Below are positions 25,812-35,137 of a stretch of DNA of 64,000 nt, piece after piece. The position numbers and the translations under genes were made by a program. The notes below the pieces were generated by a model. The model was not told the origin of the DNA. It saw nothing but the letters and a program-made list of their open reading frames with translations, and searched no databases. The DNA is from Flavobacteriia bacterium (GTDB lineage: Bacteria; Bacteroidota; Bacteroidia; Flavobacteriales; Flavobacteriaceae): assembly GCA_004293165.1 (NCBI GenBank), contig RDYL01000009.1:1-64000 (forward strand), given 5' to 3'. Every line of letters begins with the position of its first letter. Position 1 is the first letter of the stretch.

Positions 25812-26795
25812 TTACTGATATTTTTTAATGTCTATATTTTTTGATACATGAATACTGCCTTTATCATCAACAATAATGCAACCTATTCCTTTTAATTGAT
25901 TTACTAAATCTAATCCTACTTCTACTCCTAGTACAAATATTCCAGTGGCTAAAGCATCTGCTAATTCTGTTTGTTTTGCAAAAACAGATACACTTATAAT
26001 TCCAGAAGCAGGATACCCAGTTCTAGGATCAATGATGTGTGAATAACGCTTACCGTTAAAAGTAACATACTTTTCATAGCTTCCAGAAGTTTCTACAGCA
26101 CTTTCATCTAATGGAAATGTTGCAAAAACTTTATTCTTATTTAGTGGATTCACAATTCCAACAGTCCAAAGCTTGCCATCCGGTTGTTTTCCCCAAGTAT
26201 TGATATCTCCTGAAACATTTACCAAACCCGATTTACATCCTTTTTCTTGTAACAAGACTTTAATTTTATCTGCAATATAGCCTTGACCAATACCACCTAA
26301 TCCTAATTTCATTCCTTGATTTTTCAGAAAAATAGTTACTTCTTTGGGATTTAAAATAATATTTTGGTACCCAACTCTTTCTACAGATTTTTTTATCACT
26401 TCTGGTGTTGGCATGGTTGTCATACTTCCATCAAATTTCCATATTTTATCCATAGAAGCATAACTTATATCAAAAGCTCCTGATGTTAGGGAAGAAATTT
26501 TTATAGCTCTTTCAACCAAATCAAATACTTCTTGATCTACTTTTACTGGAGCAATTCCTGCATTTTGATTTACTTTAGAAATTTGCGTAGTAGGAATCCA
26601 ATCAGAAATTAAATTTTCAATTCGTTTTACTTCTGCAATAGCTAAATCAGAATAATAATATCCTTGTATTGAATCTGAAGCAACTACTGTAATTTCAAAA
26701 GGACTTCCCAACAAATTTTGTTTTTTCTTAAAAATTTGTTGAGAAAATAAAGTCGAAGTTGCTAATGCAAATAAAAGGATTATTGCTGCTTTCAT
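25812..26795 (-). CDS. apbE: ApbE-family FAD:protein FMN transferase
   Basis: It has 327 residues with a signal peptide (IILLFALATSTLFSQ). ApbE hallmarks: GIGQGYIADKI (about 172-182), NVSGDINTWG, SGSYEKY, HIIDPRTGYPASG (about 254-266) and the metal-site region LADALATGIFVLG. The enzyme transfers FMN from FAD to a Ser/Thr of extracytoplasmic proteins, using Mg2+. The start overlaps the thioredoxin-like gene by 4 bases (ATGA), showing translational coupling. Substrate candidates in the same operon are the DUF3570 and DUF4266 proteins, inferred from their SGA-type motifs. Confidence 0.92.
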   Translation of the reverse strand: MKAAIILLFALATSTLFSQQIFKKKQNLLGSPFEITVVASDSIQGYYYSDLAIAEVKRIENLISDWIPTTQISKVNQNAGIAPVKVDQEVFDLVERAIKISSLTSGAFDISYASMDKIWKFDGSMTTMPTPEVIKKSVERVGYQNIILNPKEVTIFLKNQGMKLGLGGIGQGYIADKIKVLLQEKGCKSGLVNVSGDINTWGKQPDGKLWTVGIVNPLNKNKVFATFPLDESAVETSGSYEKYVTFNGKRYSHIIDPRTGYPASGIISVSVFAKQTELADALATGIFVLGVEVGLDLVNQLKGIGCIIVDDKGSIHVSKNIDIKKYQ

Positions 26796-27229
26796 TTTAT
26801 CTCTAATGAATGAATCATCTTGATATATTCTTCAGGCGATACGTTTTTAAATCCCATTTTGCCTATAACTTTTCCTGTATTATCTAAAACTACAACTAAT
26901 GGAAAACTACCATCATTATTATATTTTTCAGCTAATTTTCTGTTCTGTTCAGTTTGCTCTTTTGTTAATAAATTGGCTTTTTTTCTTGGAAAATCTGCTT
27001 TTACAATTATCCATTCTTTTTCAGACTCTTTTTTAAAGGCTTCTGATTGCCAAATACTTTTATCTAATTTAATACAAGGTGCACACCAATCGGAACCTGA
27101 AAAAACAAGGATAATATTTTTATTTTGTGCAGAAGCTATTTTTTTTGCTTCTTCAAAATTAGTTTGCCAATCTTGTGCAAAACTAAAACTGGATAGTAAA
27201 ACGAAACATAGTAATGCAATTTTTTTCAT
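26792..27229 (-). CDS. Exported thioredoxin-like protein
   Basis: It has 145 residues: a signal peptide (MKKIALLCFVLLSSFSFAQ), then a thioredoxin_7-type fold with the active-site motif SDWCAPCIKLD (about 50-60), WIIVKADFPRKK, and GSFPLVVVLDNTGKVIGKMGF. It would act in the periplasm as a disulfide reductase or isomerase. It is the first gene of the flavinylation operon and is likely to reduce or protect Cys residues of partner proteins such as the CGC tail of the DUF4266 lipoprotein. That link is inference. Confidence 0.88.
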   Translation of the reverse strand: MKKIALLCFVLLSSFSFAQDWQTNFEEAKKIASAQNKNIILVFSGSDWCAPCIKLDKSIWQSEAFKKESEKEWIIVKADFPRKKANLLTKEQTEQNRKLAEKYNNDGSFPLVVVLDNTGKVIGKMGFKNVSPEEYIKMIHSLEIK

Positions 27230-27451
27230 ATATGTAAAATTTATTTTTTAGCGGTCATATATAGTATCGCCTTTTTATTTATTGGTGTTTGCTTACGCAA
27301 ACTTATTGTTAATGGCGATTTCATAATTATAATATTTTTTCAATCCGTATTTTTATAGCTTCTCTAAATTAGAACTTAAATCCTTATACAAAATAACACC
27401 AAAAAAGGTTACAAATTGTGCTCTTGTTCTGGGTTTAAGTAAATATTAAGT

Positions 27452-29410
27452 TTACTTCAATTTGTTATTCAAATATAAATAATCTGCTGTTTGATACCAT
27501 GCAATTGTCTCATAAAGTTTTGATTTATTTTCAGGTAACAAAAGTAAATGATTTGAAATAGGATTCCACTTATAATTAGCATTCTTTTTTTGATTCGATA
27601 AAATGCAAACATTCTCGTTTGTTTTATGAGCTAACTTAAGGTACGTACCTATCAAAGCACGTTCTTTGTAAGCTTTTTTTAATACATTAGTCCCAAAAAA
27701 GTTAGAAGTATAACTCCAGTGCAACTGTCCAAAAAGAGTTGGAAAAACATCTATCTGACTGCATAACTTGGTTACTTTTTGAGGCTGAATTAAATTTTGT
27801 CCATAAATAATTGCTGGAATTTGATAATTTTTTACATCAATTTCATCTTTTCCAGCACTGCTTGCGCAATGATCTGCTATAAAAACAAATATTGTGTTTT
27901 TAAACCATGGCTTGTTTTTTGCCACAGCAAACATTTGTTGCAAGGCATAATCAGAATATTTAACTGCTCCCTCTCTACCTGAACCCGAAGGAATATCTAT
28001 TTTATTAATTGGATAAGTATAAGGCCTATGGTTTGAAGTTGTCATGATAAAATTTAAAAAAGGTTTATTTTTCTTATAATTTTCATCGGCAACTTTAATC
28101 ATTTTGTTATAAATATCCTCATCACAAATACCCCATGCATTTTCAAAAGTTACTTCGTTATCATCTATATTATAGCGTTTTGTTTTAATAGCATCGCTTA
28201 AAATACTACCTCTACCTCTATCATAAATATCAAAGCCATTTCCTCCATAAAAAGCATTCATGTTGTCAAAATAACCATCACCTCCATAAAAGAAATTGCA
28301 TTGATAATTCTTACTTTTAAACACATTTGATATGGTATATAAATTAGCATTATTAGGTCTTTTAACGATGCTTTGCCCAGGAGTTGGAGGAATTGACAAA
28401 GTAACAGCCTCCATACCTCTAACCGTTCGGTTACCGGTTGCATATAAGTTTTTGAAGAATAAACTTTGATTTGCAATACTGTCTAAAAAAGGGGTAATAT
28501 TTTCTTGGTTCCCAAATTCAGTCATAAAACTTGCACTCATACTTTCGATTAAAACAAACACCACATTTGGCTTTGAATTTATATCTAAACTGTCCGAAAT
28601 TTTGCGTTTAATTGAAAAATCATTAGTTAAAAACGCTGCATTATCTTCTTTTAAATTAGCTCTGATAATTTTAAATGCTTCTTCATCAGCTATTGAATTG
28701 TAAAAGGTTTTAAAGTCTAATTTATTGTTTCTTAACTCTGCAAAGAAAGAATAGATTCCAGCTTTAGAAATTTCATTACTATACCTGTTTTTTGACCATT
28801 CGGCAGCAGAATTAGTAACAAAAACAACATAAAACAACATCAATACTATCGAAACTAGAAAATTTACTAAGCGAAATCGAAAAGCAGTTTTATTTTGAAA
28901 TGTTTCCTCGAAAAAATGCTTTTTCCAGAAATAATAAAAAATAATTCCAGTAATTAAAAACATAGAGGGAATTAATACATACAATGGATAAGATTCATGA
29001 ATGTTTTGAACCACTTCAAAGGTGTAGATCAAATAATCTACTGCCACAAAATTAAAGCGACATTTAAATTCTTCCCAAAACGTAATTTCTGCAAAAAAAG
29101 TAAAAACAAAAATTAAGAGCGTCAGCGAAAAACCCAAATATACTATCACTTTATCCAACTTACTTCCTATCCACTTTTGAGGAATTAGCAATAGATAAAA
29201 AGTACTAATTACAAACAAAAATGATAACACGCCAATATCAAAAGCAAGACCAGTACATAATATTCTAATTAAACTAAATATTGAAAGATCTAAATCATTT
29301 AATTGCCAAATTAAAAAAAACAATCTTAAGAGGAGTGAAAACAAGAGAAACCAACCTGAAAACCCAAGTAAAAGTGAATATCTTTTTGAAATATAAGACT
29401 TAATTTGCAT
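27452..29410 (-). CDS. LtaS-like phosphoglycerol transferase (sulfatase fold)
   Basis: From the second Met the protein has about 652 residues. Five N-terminal membrane helices (residues about 10-205) precede an extracytoplasmic alkaline-phosphatase/sulfatase domain: PNVVFVLIESMSASFM with the metal-binding Glu, the ATGNRTVRGMEA nucleophile region (Thr), and FIADHCASS with the metal-binding D and H. The family includes lipoteichoic acid synthase and OpgB-type enzymes, which transfer phosphoglycerol or phosphoethanolamine. In a Gram-negative organism, lipid or periplasmic glycan decoration is likely. An in-frame start six codons upstream (29428) is possible. It is a monocistronic gene. Confidence 0.85.
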   Translation of the reverse strand: MQIKSYISKRYSLLLGFSGWFLLFSLLLRLFFLIWQLNDLDLSIFSLIRILCTGLAFDIGVLSFLFVISTFYLLLIPQKWIGSKLDKVIVYLGFSLTLLIFVFTFFAEITFWEEFKCRFNFVAVDYLIYTFEVVQNIHESYPLYVLIPSMFLITGIIFYYFWKKHFFEETFQNKTAFRFRLVNFLVSIVLMLFYVVFVTNSAAEWSKNRYSNEISKAGIYSFFAELRNNKLDFKTFYNSIADEEAFKIIRANLKEDNAAFLTNDFSIKRKISDSLDINSKPNVVFVLIESMSASFMTEFGNQENITPFLDSIANQSLFFKNLYATGNRTVRGMEAVTLSIPPTPGQSIVKRPNNANLYTISNVFKSKNYQCNFFYGGDGYFDNMNAFYGGNGFDIYDRGRGSILSDAIKTKRYNIDDNEVTFENAWGICDEDIYNKMIKVADENYKKNKPFLNFIMTTSNHRPYTYPINKIDIPSGSGREGAVKYSDYALQQMFAVAKNKPWFKNTIFVFIADHCASSAGKDEIDVKNYQIPAIIYGQNLIQPQKVTKLCSQIDVFPTLFGQLHWSYTSNFFGTNVLKKAYKERALIGTYLKLAHKTNENVCILSNQKKNANYKWNPISNHLLLLPENKSKLYETIAWYQTADYLYLNNKLK

Positions 29411-29524
29411 AATTGTATTTTTATACAAATCTCTTAATAGCCAACTTAAAAAGGCTTAAGTATAACTTAATTACATCTTAATATTTGCTTAAGTTGATTA
29501 ATTAAATCTTCTCAATTCTAATGT

Positions 29525-29872
29525 TTAGTAGCGTAATTTTGCTTCTGAAATAACATCTATTAGAAGGATATGATCTATTGTTTCAATTGAAAAATAACGA
29601 AGTGATTTCACTGTGTTTCTTTTTTCATCTACCAAGACTTCTTGATTTCTTTTCAGTTCAAATCCTTTGGCAAAACCAACATCCAAAAATCCTTTTTTGT
29701 GATTAGGAGCGAAATAACAAAAAGGTTTGTTCTTAAAATACACATACGGAATACCCCATTTAAAAAGCAATTCCGATTGAGGCAACTCCTGCTCTACTAC
29801 TGCTAATACATGCAATATCATAGCTTGATAAGGTTGTGGTTGGCGGAGAATAAATTCTTCTGTGGGTTTCAT
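29525..29872 (-). CDS. DUF1801 (YdhG/YjbR-like) domain protein
   Basis: It has 115 residues. The pattern LRQPQPYQAMILHVLAVVEQ, then LLFKWGIPYVYFKNKPFCYF, then FLDVGFAKGFEL matches the DUF1801 fold. These are small cytoplasmic proteins of unknown function. The gene is divergent from the membrane protein at 29959, and the palindrome at 29933-29952 lies between the two starts, so both might share control. Confidence 0.8.
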   Translation of the reverse strand: MKPTEEFILRQPQPYQAMILHVLAVVEQELPQSELLFKWGIPYVYFKNKPFCYFAPNHKKGFLDVGFAKGFELKRNQEVLVDEKRNTVKSLRYFSIETIDHILLIDVISEAKLRY

Positions 29873-29932
29873 AGTTATTTATTTCTTCAAAAATAATTCA
29901 AAAAATATTTGGTCAACAAATTTTTTATTATT

Positions 29933-29952
29933 TACTTTGTAATTCAAAGTAC
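29933..29952. promoter_or_regulatory. Operator-like palindrome TACTTTG-N5-CAAAGTA, copy 1
   Basis: Perfect 7-base arms with a 5-base spacer end 6 bases before the start of the membrane protein gene. The same element, with the same arm and spacer lengths, occurs at 31050-31068 before the Coq4-like gene. The winged-helix regulator gene lies between the two sites and is the obvious candidate ligand. The TACTTTG arm also resembles a -7 box. Confidence 0.65.
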
Positions 29953-29958
29953 TTTAAA

Positions 29959-30582
29959 ATGGAAAACGAAAAATATCTAAATGACATTAGTGAAATTAAA
30001 AATTTGATGAACAAATCATCACGTTTTATTTCTTTGAGTGGTTTATCAGGAATTTTGGCTGGGGTGTATGCTTTGGTGGGTGCTTGGTTAGCCTATAAAA
30101 CAATTTACTTTGACACTTCCACTATGGGCGCTTATCGTGATTTAATTATTTCGGAGGCAGCAGTAATTCGATTATTAGTGATAGCAACTTCAGTATTAGT
30201 ATTGTCCATTGTAACGGGTATCGTTCTAAGTATCAGTAAAGCAAGAAAAAGCAATGAAAATGTTTGGAATACGGCTTCAAAACGACTGGTTATCAATTTC
30301 ATGATTCCCTTAGCAACGGGTGGCTTTTTGATTATCTTTTTAATCGAAAAAAACATATTTCAATTAATCGCGCCCCTAACCTTAATATTTTATGGATTAG
30401 CTTGTGTCAATGCAAGTAAATATACCATAGGAGATGTTCGTTATTTAGGAATTACAATGATTGCGTTAGGATTGTTATCGACTTGGTTCTTAGGCTATGG
30501 CTTATTATTTTGGGCACTAGGTTTTGGAGGTTGCCACATTTTATATGGAAGTTTAATGTATTTTAAATACGAGAGAAAATAG
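29959..30582 (+). CDS. Multi-pass membrane protein
   Basis: It has 207 residues. A short cytoplasmic start (EISEIKNLMNKSSRFISLSG) leads to about six hydrophobic segments (ILAGVYALVGAWLAY, VIRLLVIATSVLVLSIVTGIVLSI, LVINFMIPLATGGFLIIFLI, LIAPLTLIFYGLACV, LGITMIALGLLSTWFLGYGLLFWALGF). No catalytic motif is visible and the function is unknown. It heads a cluster with a winged-helix regulator, a Coq4-like protein and CreD, with an operator directly before the start. Confidence 0.75.
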   Translation: MENEKYLNDISEIKNLMNKSSRFISLSGLSGILAGVYALVGAWLAYKTIYFDTSTMGAYRDLIISEAAVIRLLVIATSVLVLSIVTGIVLSISKARKSNENVWNTASKRLVINFMIPLATGGFLIIFLIEKNIFQLIAPLTLIFYGLACVNASKYTIGDVRYLGITMIALGLLSTWFLGYGLLFWALGFGGCHILYGSLMYFKYERK

Positions 30583-30733
30583 ATTTAATTCAGAATTTAG
30601 AAAATAGAATAATGAAAATAGAGCAAAGATGTGATATTAATTTTTCAATTAACAAATCTACATAACCCAAAACTTGAAACTTGAAACCTTAAACATTAAA
30701 CTCATAAACCTTTAACCTTTTAAACTCTTAAAA

Positions 30734-31030
30734 ATGCTCAACATCATCCAAAATATCAACAAAGCCTTTGATCACCGAATTCGTTTGGGGATTATGTCGG
30801 TATTGATGGTGAATGAAAGTGCCGATTTTAATATGCTTAAGGAACTTTTAGGGGTAACCGATGGCAACTTAGCTTCGCACACCAAAGCATTAGAATTAGA
30901 AAATTATATTCAAATTGAAAAGCAGTTTATTGGTAAAAAACCCAACACAAAATACAGTGCCACAAAAGAAGGCAGAATCGCCTTTACTTCACATATTGAA
31001 GCACTTGAAAAATTAATCAAGAAAACCTAA
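30734..31030 (+). CDS. Winged-helix transcriptional regulator (HTH_34/ArsR-MarR type)
   Basis: It has 98 residues forming one domain: FDHRIRLGIMSVLMVNESADFNMLKELLGVTDGNLASHTKALE is the helix-turn-helix and GKKPNTKYSATKEGRIAF the wing. There is no ligand domain and no Cys-rich metal site. It follows the membrane protein after a 150-base spacer that carries CTTGAAACTTGAAACC-type repeat DNA. It probably represses the genes behind the two TACTTTG palindromes that flank it, including its own cluster; this is inference from position. Confidence 0.82.
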   Translation: MLNIIQNINKAFDHRIRLGIMSVLMVNESADFNMLKELLGVTDGNLASHTKALELENYIQIEKQFIGKKPNTKYSATKEGRIAFTSHIEALEKLIKKT

Positions 31031-31049
31031 ACCTATTTTTTTATCTATA

Positions 31050-31068
31050 TACTTTGAAATTCAAAGTA
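31050..31068. promoter_or_regulatory. Operator-like palindrome TACTTTG-N5-CAAAGTA, copy 2
   Basis: The arms are identical to the site at 29933-29952 and the spacer is AAATT. It lies 16 bases before the Coq4-like start and directly after the regulator stop. Confidence 0.65.
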
Positions 31069-31084
31069 CTTTTAAATACTAACT

Positions 31085-31549
31085 ATGAAAGATTTATTCA
31101 TTGAAAAAATGTACGAACTCAGCAAGAAACCGTATCAAAAATTTATCAAAAAAGGAAAAGCTTGGGATGTTAACGTATCAAAACTAATTCAACTCCCTGC
31201 TGACAGTTTAGGGTATCATTTAGGTTGTTTTTTATTGAAATACAATTTTGAAATCCAACCCAAATTAGAAGACCACGATGTTATTCACGTATTAACCAAT
31301 ACCGGAATCTCAGTGGAGGAAGAAATAGGAATGCAATATTATCTATTCGGAAACGGAAAACGAAGCTTGTATTTACTAATGGTAATTCTTTCGGGAACAC
31401 TCTTCTATCCTACTCGATTTAAGTATTTCATAAGGCAATATCAAAAAGGAAAAACTGCACATCAATTTTATGGATTGGACTTTTTGAACATGCTCTCGGT
31501 TCCTATAGCAACTATTCAACAAAGCTTTAATATAAAAACTAATCAATAA
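31085..31549 (+). CDS. Coq4-like protein
   Basis: It has 154 residues. The signature DHDVIHVLTNTGISVEEEIG (residues about 60-79) matches the Coq4 zinc site pattern HDxxHx11E, with H, D, H and a distal Glu in place. Coq4 is needed for ubiquinone synthesis in eukaryotes and some bacteria. Members of this phylum use menaquinone, so here the protein more likely binds a different lipid or serves another enzyme; this is inference. The stop overlaps the next start by one base (TAATGG). Confidence 0.75.
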   Translation: MKDLFIEKMYELSKKPYQKFIKKGKAWDVNVSKLIQLPADSLGYHLGCFLLKYNFEIQPKLEDHDVIHVLTNTGISVEEEIGMQYYLFGNGKRSLYLLMVILSGTLFYPTRFKYFIRQYQKGKTAHQFYGLDFLNMLSVPIATIQQSFNIKTNQ

Positions 31550-31842
31550 TGGAAAATAAGATTTTAAAACTACCCTTTTCAATAAAAATGGCCATTCTAT
31601 CTTTTCTTATGGGAACCACACTTTTCATAGGCTATTTTGTTGCTGATGATAAACTTATGTTTTTAATTCTTGGATTTATGTTTGTAATTATAGCACTTAT
31701 TAGTAACTTATTTATGTTAATAATTCTACTTTTTGATTGGATAGAAAATCCAAATGAAAAAAAACAAATTTCAAGAAAAGTCTTAATTCTTATAGCCAAT
31801 ATTCCAATTGCAATTATCTATTTAGCCATAATAATGTATTAA
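31549..31842 (+). CDS. Small membrane protein
   Basis: It has 97 residues with three hydrophobic segments (MAILSFLMGTTLFIGYFV, LMFLILGFMFVIIALISNLFMLIILLFDW, ILIANIPIAIIYLAIIMY) and a charged loop (ENPNEKKQISRK). No family is recognised. It overlaps the Coq4-like stop by one base and precedes creD by 28 bases, so it is part of the same operon. Confidence 0.7.
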   Translation: MENKILKLPFSIKMAILSFLMGTTLFIGYFVADDKLMFLILGFMFVIIALISNLFMLIILLFDWIENPNEKKQISRKVLILIANIPIAIIYLAIIMY

Positions 31843-31870
31843 TAACCTTCACCTTTTTAAATCAAAAATC

Positions 31871-33166
31871 ATGGAAACACATTTTCAACAAGAACCAAAA
31901 GTATCGTTCTTTCAAACCGCTACCGCAAAAATGATCATGGTAGGAATTTTAACTTTAGTCTTATTAATTCCTTTAGCCTTAGTTCAAGAATTAATTGTAG
32001 AGAGAAGCCAGCGTCAAAAAGAAGTCATTACCGAAACCACTTCTAAATGGGGAAGTTCGGTCTATTTTTATGGCCCCATTTTAAAAGTACCTTATAAAGA
32101 CCCAATGACGGGTGCCAACAACAACGCTTATTTCTTTCCAGAAGAATTAAATAATAAATCGGAAGTAACCATGGTAAAACCTTTGGAACGAAGCATTTAC
32201 AAATCAAATGTGTTTACAACCAAAATGCAATTTGATGGAAAATACAGCACGCCAAATTTTGCTTCCAAAGGAATTCCTGCCGAGAATATTTATTGGAACC
32301 GTGCCAAAATTATGATTCGCACTACCAACTTAAAAAGCCTAAAAGACGAAGTAAAAATGAAAATTGGAAAGCAACAATTAACTTTTGAATCGGTAGCCAA
32401 TACAGTAAACGATAGTGTTGAAAGTTTAGAAACCAACTATTTTGATTTTCAATCGTTACAAAACAACACTCAATTCAATTTTGATATTTCGTTCAACGGA
32501 AGCAAACAAATTAAAATGGTTCCAATTGGAAAAACAACCGACGCGAAAATGACTTCTAACTGGAATTCACCCAACTTCAACGGAAACTTCTCCCCTGTTT
32601 CAAGAGAAATAACGGATAAAGGTTTTGCAGCTAATTGGAAAATATTACACTTCAATCGTCCGTTTGCACAACAATATTTTGATGTTTTACCAGAACTAGG
32701 AAAATATGCATTTGCAGTTGATTTTATCACTCCAGTAGATGAATACCAACAAAACGAACGCGCTTCAAAATATGGTTTTCTAGTCATTGGCTTAACCTTT
32801 TTAATCTTCTTTTTAATTCAGTCGATAAGTAAAATTAACATTCATATTTTTCAATATTCGATGATTGGAATTGCACTAATCATGTTTTACACTTTATTGA
32901 TTTCAATTACCGAACACAGTAGCTTTTCATTTGCGTATTTAGTAGCCGGAGCATCGGTCATAATAATGATTTCGCTCTACTCAATTTCTATTTTAAAAGA
33001 TAGAAAATTCCCAACTTTTATCGGTATCTCACTAAGTGTTTTATATACTTTTATTTATGTGATTATTCAACTAGAAGATTATGCATTGTTAGTAGGAAGC
33101 ATCGGCTTGTTCCTGATTTTAGCAGCCGTGATGTATTTTTCACGTAAAATTGAGTGGAATAGATAA
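31871..33166 (+). CDS. creD: CreD-like inner-membrane protein
   Basis: It has 431 residues. An N-terminal helix (MIMVGILTLVLLIPLALVQELIVERSQRQ) leads into the CreD core (KWGSSVYFYGPILKVPY, FFPEELN), a large periplasmic domain, and six closely packed C-terminal helices beginning around residue 300. CreD affects cell-envelope integrity and beta-lactam or colicin tolerance in E. coli, where it is under CreBC control. Here it lies with a winged-helix regulator instead of a two-component system. Similar regulator-CreD pairs are common in Bacteroidota. Confidence 0.88.
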   Translation: METHFQQEPKVSFFQTATAKMIMVGILTLVLLIPLALVQELIVERSQRQKEVITETTSKWGSSVYFYGPILKVPYKDPMTGANNNAYFFPEELNNKSEVTMVKPLERSIYKSNVFTTKMQFDGKYSTPNFASKGIPAENIYWNRAKIMIRTTNLKSLKDEVKMKIGKQQLTFESVANTVNDSVESLETNYFDFQSLQNNTQFNFDISFNGSKQIKMVPIGKTTDAKMTSNWNSPNFNGNFSPVSREITDKGFAANWKILHFNRPFAQQYFDVLPELGKYAFAVDFITPVDEYQQNERASKYGFLVIGLTFLIFFLIQSISKINIHIFQYSMIGIALIMFYTLLISITEHSSFSFAYLVAGASVIIMISLYSISILKDRKFPTFIGISLSVLYTFIYVIIQLEDYALLVGSIGLFLILAAVMYFSRKIEWNR

Positions 33167-33172
33167 ATAACA

Positions 33173-33208
33173 AAAACTCCGTCAGAATTTTATCTCTGAC
33201 GGAGTTTT
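33173..33208. terminator. Bidirectional terminator between creD and the sugar transporter
   Basis: AAAACTCCGTCAGA and TCTGACGGAGTTTT form a 14-base perfect stem with a short loop. It lies between convergent genes. Confidence 0.88.
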
Positions 33209-33242
33209 ATACTTTGTAATTTTAACTTTGTACTTTATACTT

Positions 33243-35009
33243 TTAATGACTTCCCTCTACTTCAATAGCATCTACATCGATGTTTTGTTTTTTCAGAATT
33301 CCTTTTACTAAAATGGCAAATAAAGTCAAATAAGCAAAACAAACAACAGCTATAATATACGATTGATGAATTCCAATAATATCAGATAATTTTCCTTGAA
33401 TTGGAGGAATAATTCCACCGCCTAAAATCATCATCACTAAGAATGCAGAACCTTGCGAAGTATATTTTCCCAATCCAATTATTGACAAACTAAAAATAGA
33501 AGGCCACATAATACTACAAGCTAAACCACCTGCTAAAAACGCATAAATGGCAACAGTTCCTGTGCTAAACAAACCAATTAACATAGCAATAACTCCAAAC
33601 GTTCCAAATATGGTTAACGTTCTTGCTGGTTTATCTTTACTTAAAAAGAAAGCACCAATCTGAATTAAAACACAAAAAACGTAATAATATAAAGGCTTCA
33701 TATCTTTACCTGAAAGAATATTAACTCCTAAAATTATTCCAAAAGCAATTAAAGGAACAATAACTAATGCTATTGTTTTTTTAAAACCTTGCAAATTGAA
33801 AACACTTATTGCACCAGCCCAACGCCCAATCATTAAACTACCCCAGTACATAGAAATATAAGGAGCTATATCTGATGATTGTAAGCTTCCAAATTCTTCT
33901 AATTTTAAAAGTTCTCCTAGATTACTTCCAATCGCAACTTCTACTCCAACGTAAGTAAAAATAGCTAACATTCCTAAAACCAACTGAGGATATTGCATAG
34001 CGCCCCAACCCTCTGATTTCTTTTTTGCAGATGCATACGAAAACATTAAACCACCTACAACTACTAGTAATGCTCCAGAAAGCCAAAGCATTCTTCCTCT
34101 TTCTAAAGGTTCTTGAAGTGATTTTATTTCAGATTGTTTTGAAGCAATTTCATGATAAATAATATCTTTATCTCTTTTACTTTCTTTTAATTCAATATTA
34201 ATTAAATTCTCCTTTTCTTTAGTTAAACTTTCAATTTTCAGAGCTTCATCACTTTTATAACTTTGGAAAACAGGTGTAAACATTATAGCTAATAAAACAG
34301 TCATTACTACTAAAGTTCTCAATGCTTTATTTGCTTTTTCCATTGGCTCATTGGCAATTCCACTTGGCACTTTTTTAGAGAACCAAAATAAAGCTGCCGC
34401 AGCTATAAAAAGTAAGCCCACACCAATATATAACAAAACAACCTTATTAAGTTCTAAAGATTTAATTTGTTCATCTGAAATAGAAGCAGCCGTTCCAAAT
34501 AATGCCAAAGCCACAACTATAGGTCCTATAGTTGTTCCAAATGAGTTGATTCCTCCACCAAGATTCACTCGACTTGCTCCTGTTTTTGGGTCACCCAATA
34601 AAATTGCAAACGGATTAGCAGCTGTTTGTTGCAATGAAAAACCTAATGCAACTATGAATAAACCAACTAACATTCCGGCATAAACACTTGCTTCCACAGC
34701 AATAATCATGGCACTAGCTCCTAAGGCAGAAAACAATAATCCGTAAACAATACTTTTCTTATAACCCCATTTCCCTACAATGTCTTTTCCTGATAAATCA
34801 CCTAAAGCAAATAATAATAATGCACCAACATAGTAAGCAGTATAAAATGCAAAATCAACTAATTGGGATTGAAATTGATCTAATGAAAAATAACTTTTAC
34901 AAAATGGAATAAAAATACTGTTTCCAGCAGCAATAAATCCCCAAAAGAAAAAAACTGTAATTAATGTATATAATGCTGGATAATTCGTTTTAATTTGGTT
35001 TGTACTCAT
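33243..35009 (-). CDS. FucP-family sugar:H+ symporter (MFS)
   Basis: It has 588 residues, longer than the 410-440 usual for the family. N-terminal helices include the family motif [15 protein letters not shown] followed by [12 protein letters not shown]; the end carries [18 protein letters not shown]. Between helices near residues 250-310 lies an inserted charged coiled coil ([19 protein letters not shown] and [16 protein letters not shown]), flanked by additional membrane helices. The family imports fucose, glucose, galactose or related sugars with H+. A LacI-type operator lies 129 bases upstream, suggesting sugar-controlled expression. The insertion is probably periplasmic and could bind a partner. 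Confidence 0.88.
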   Translation of the reverse strand: MSTNQIKTNYPALYTLITVFFFWGFIAAGNSIFIPFCKSYFSLDQFQSQLVDFAFYTAYYVGALLLFALGDLSGKDIVGKWGYKKSIVYGLLFSALGASAMIIAVEASVYAGMLVGLFIVALGFSLQQTAANPFAILLGDPKTGASRVNLGGGINSFGTTIGPIVVALALFGTAASISDEQIKSLELNKVVLLYIGVGLLFIAAAALFWFSKKVPSGIANEPMEKANKALRTLVVMTVLLAIMFTPVFQSYKSDEALKIESLTKEKENLINIELKESKRDKDIIYHEIASKQSEIKSLQEPLERGRMLWLSGALLVVVGGLMFSYASAKKKSEGWGAMQYPQLVLGMLAIFTYVGVEVAIGSNLGELLKLEEFGSLQSSDIAPYISMYWGSLMIGRWAGAISVFNLQGFKKTIALVIVPLIAFGIILGVNILSGKDMKPLYYYVFCVLIQIGAFFLSKDKPARTLTIFGTFGVIAMLIGLFSTGTVAIYAFLAGGLACSIMWPSIFSLSIIGLGKYTSQGSAFLVMMILGGGIIPPIQGKLSDIIGIHQSYIIAVVCFAYLTLFAILVKGILKKQNIDVDAIEVEGSH

Positions 35010-35137
35010 AGTTTTTTAAATTAGTTAGTTTAATAGAATTTCATCTATAGCAATAAACAACTTGCTTATTAATAGAATCAAACGCTAAATATACATTCAT
35101 TAATGCTTTTATTTTAAACAATGAAATAATTTTATTA

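Noticed and set aside
33208..33240. A third TACTTTG-type site before the sugar transporter stop
   Set aside because: Only half-sites (TACTTTGTAATT, AACTTTGTAC) are present; the arms are not inverted and it lies downstream of genes.
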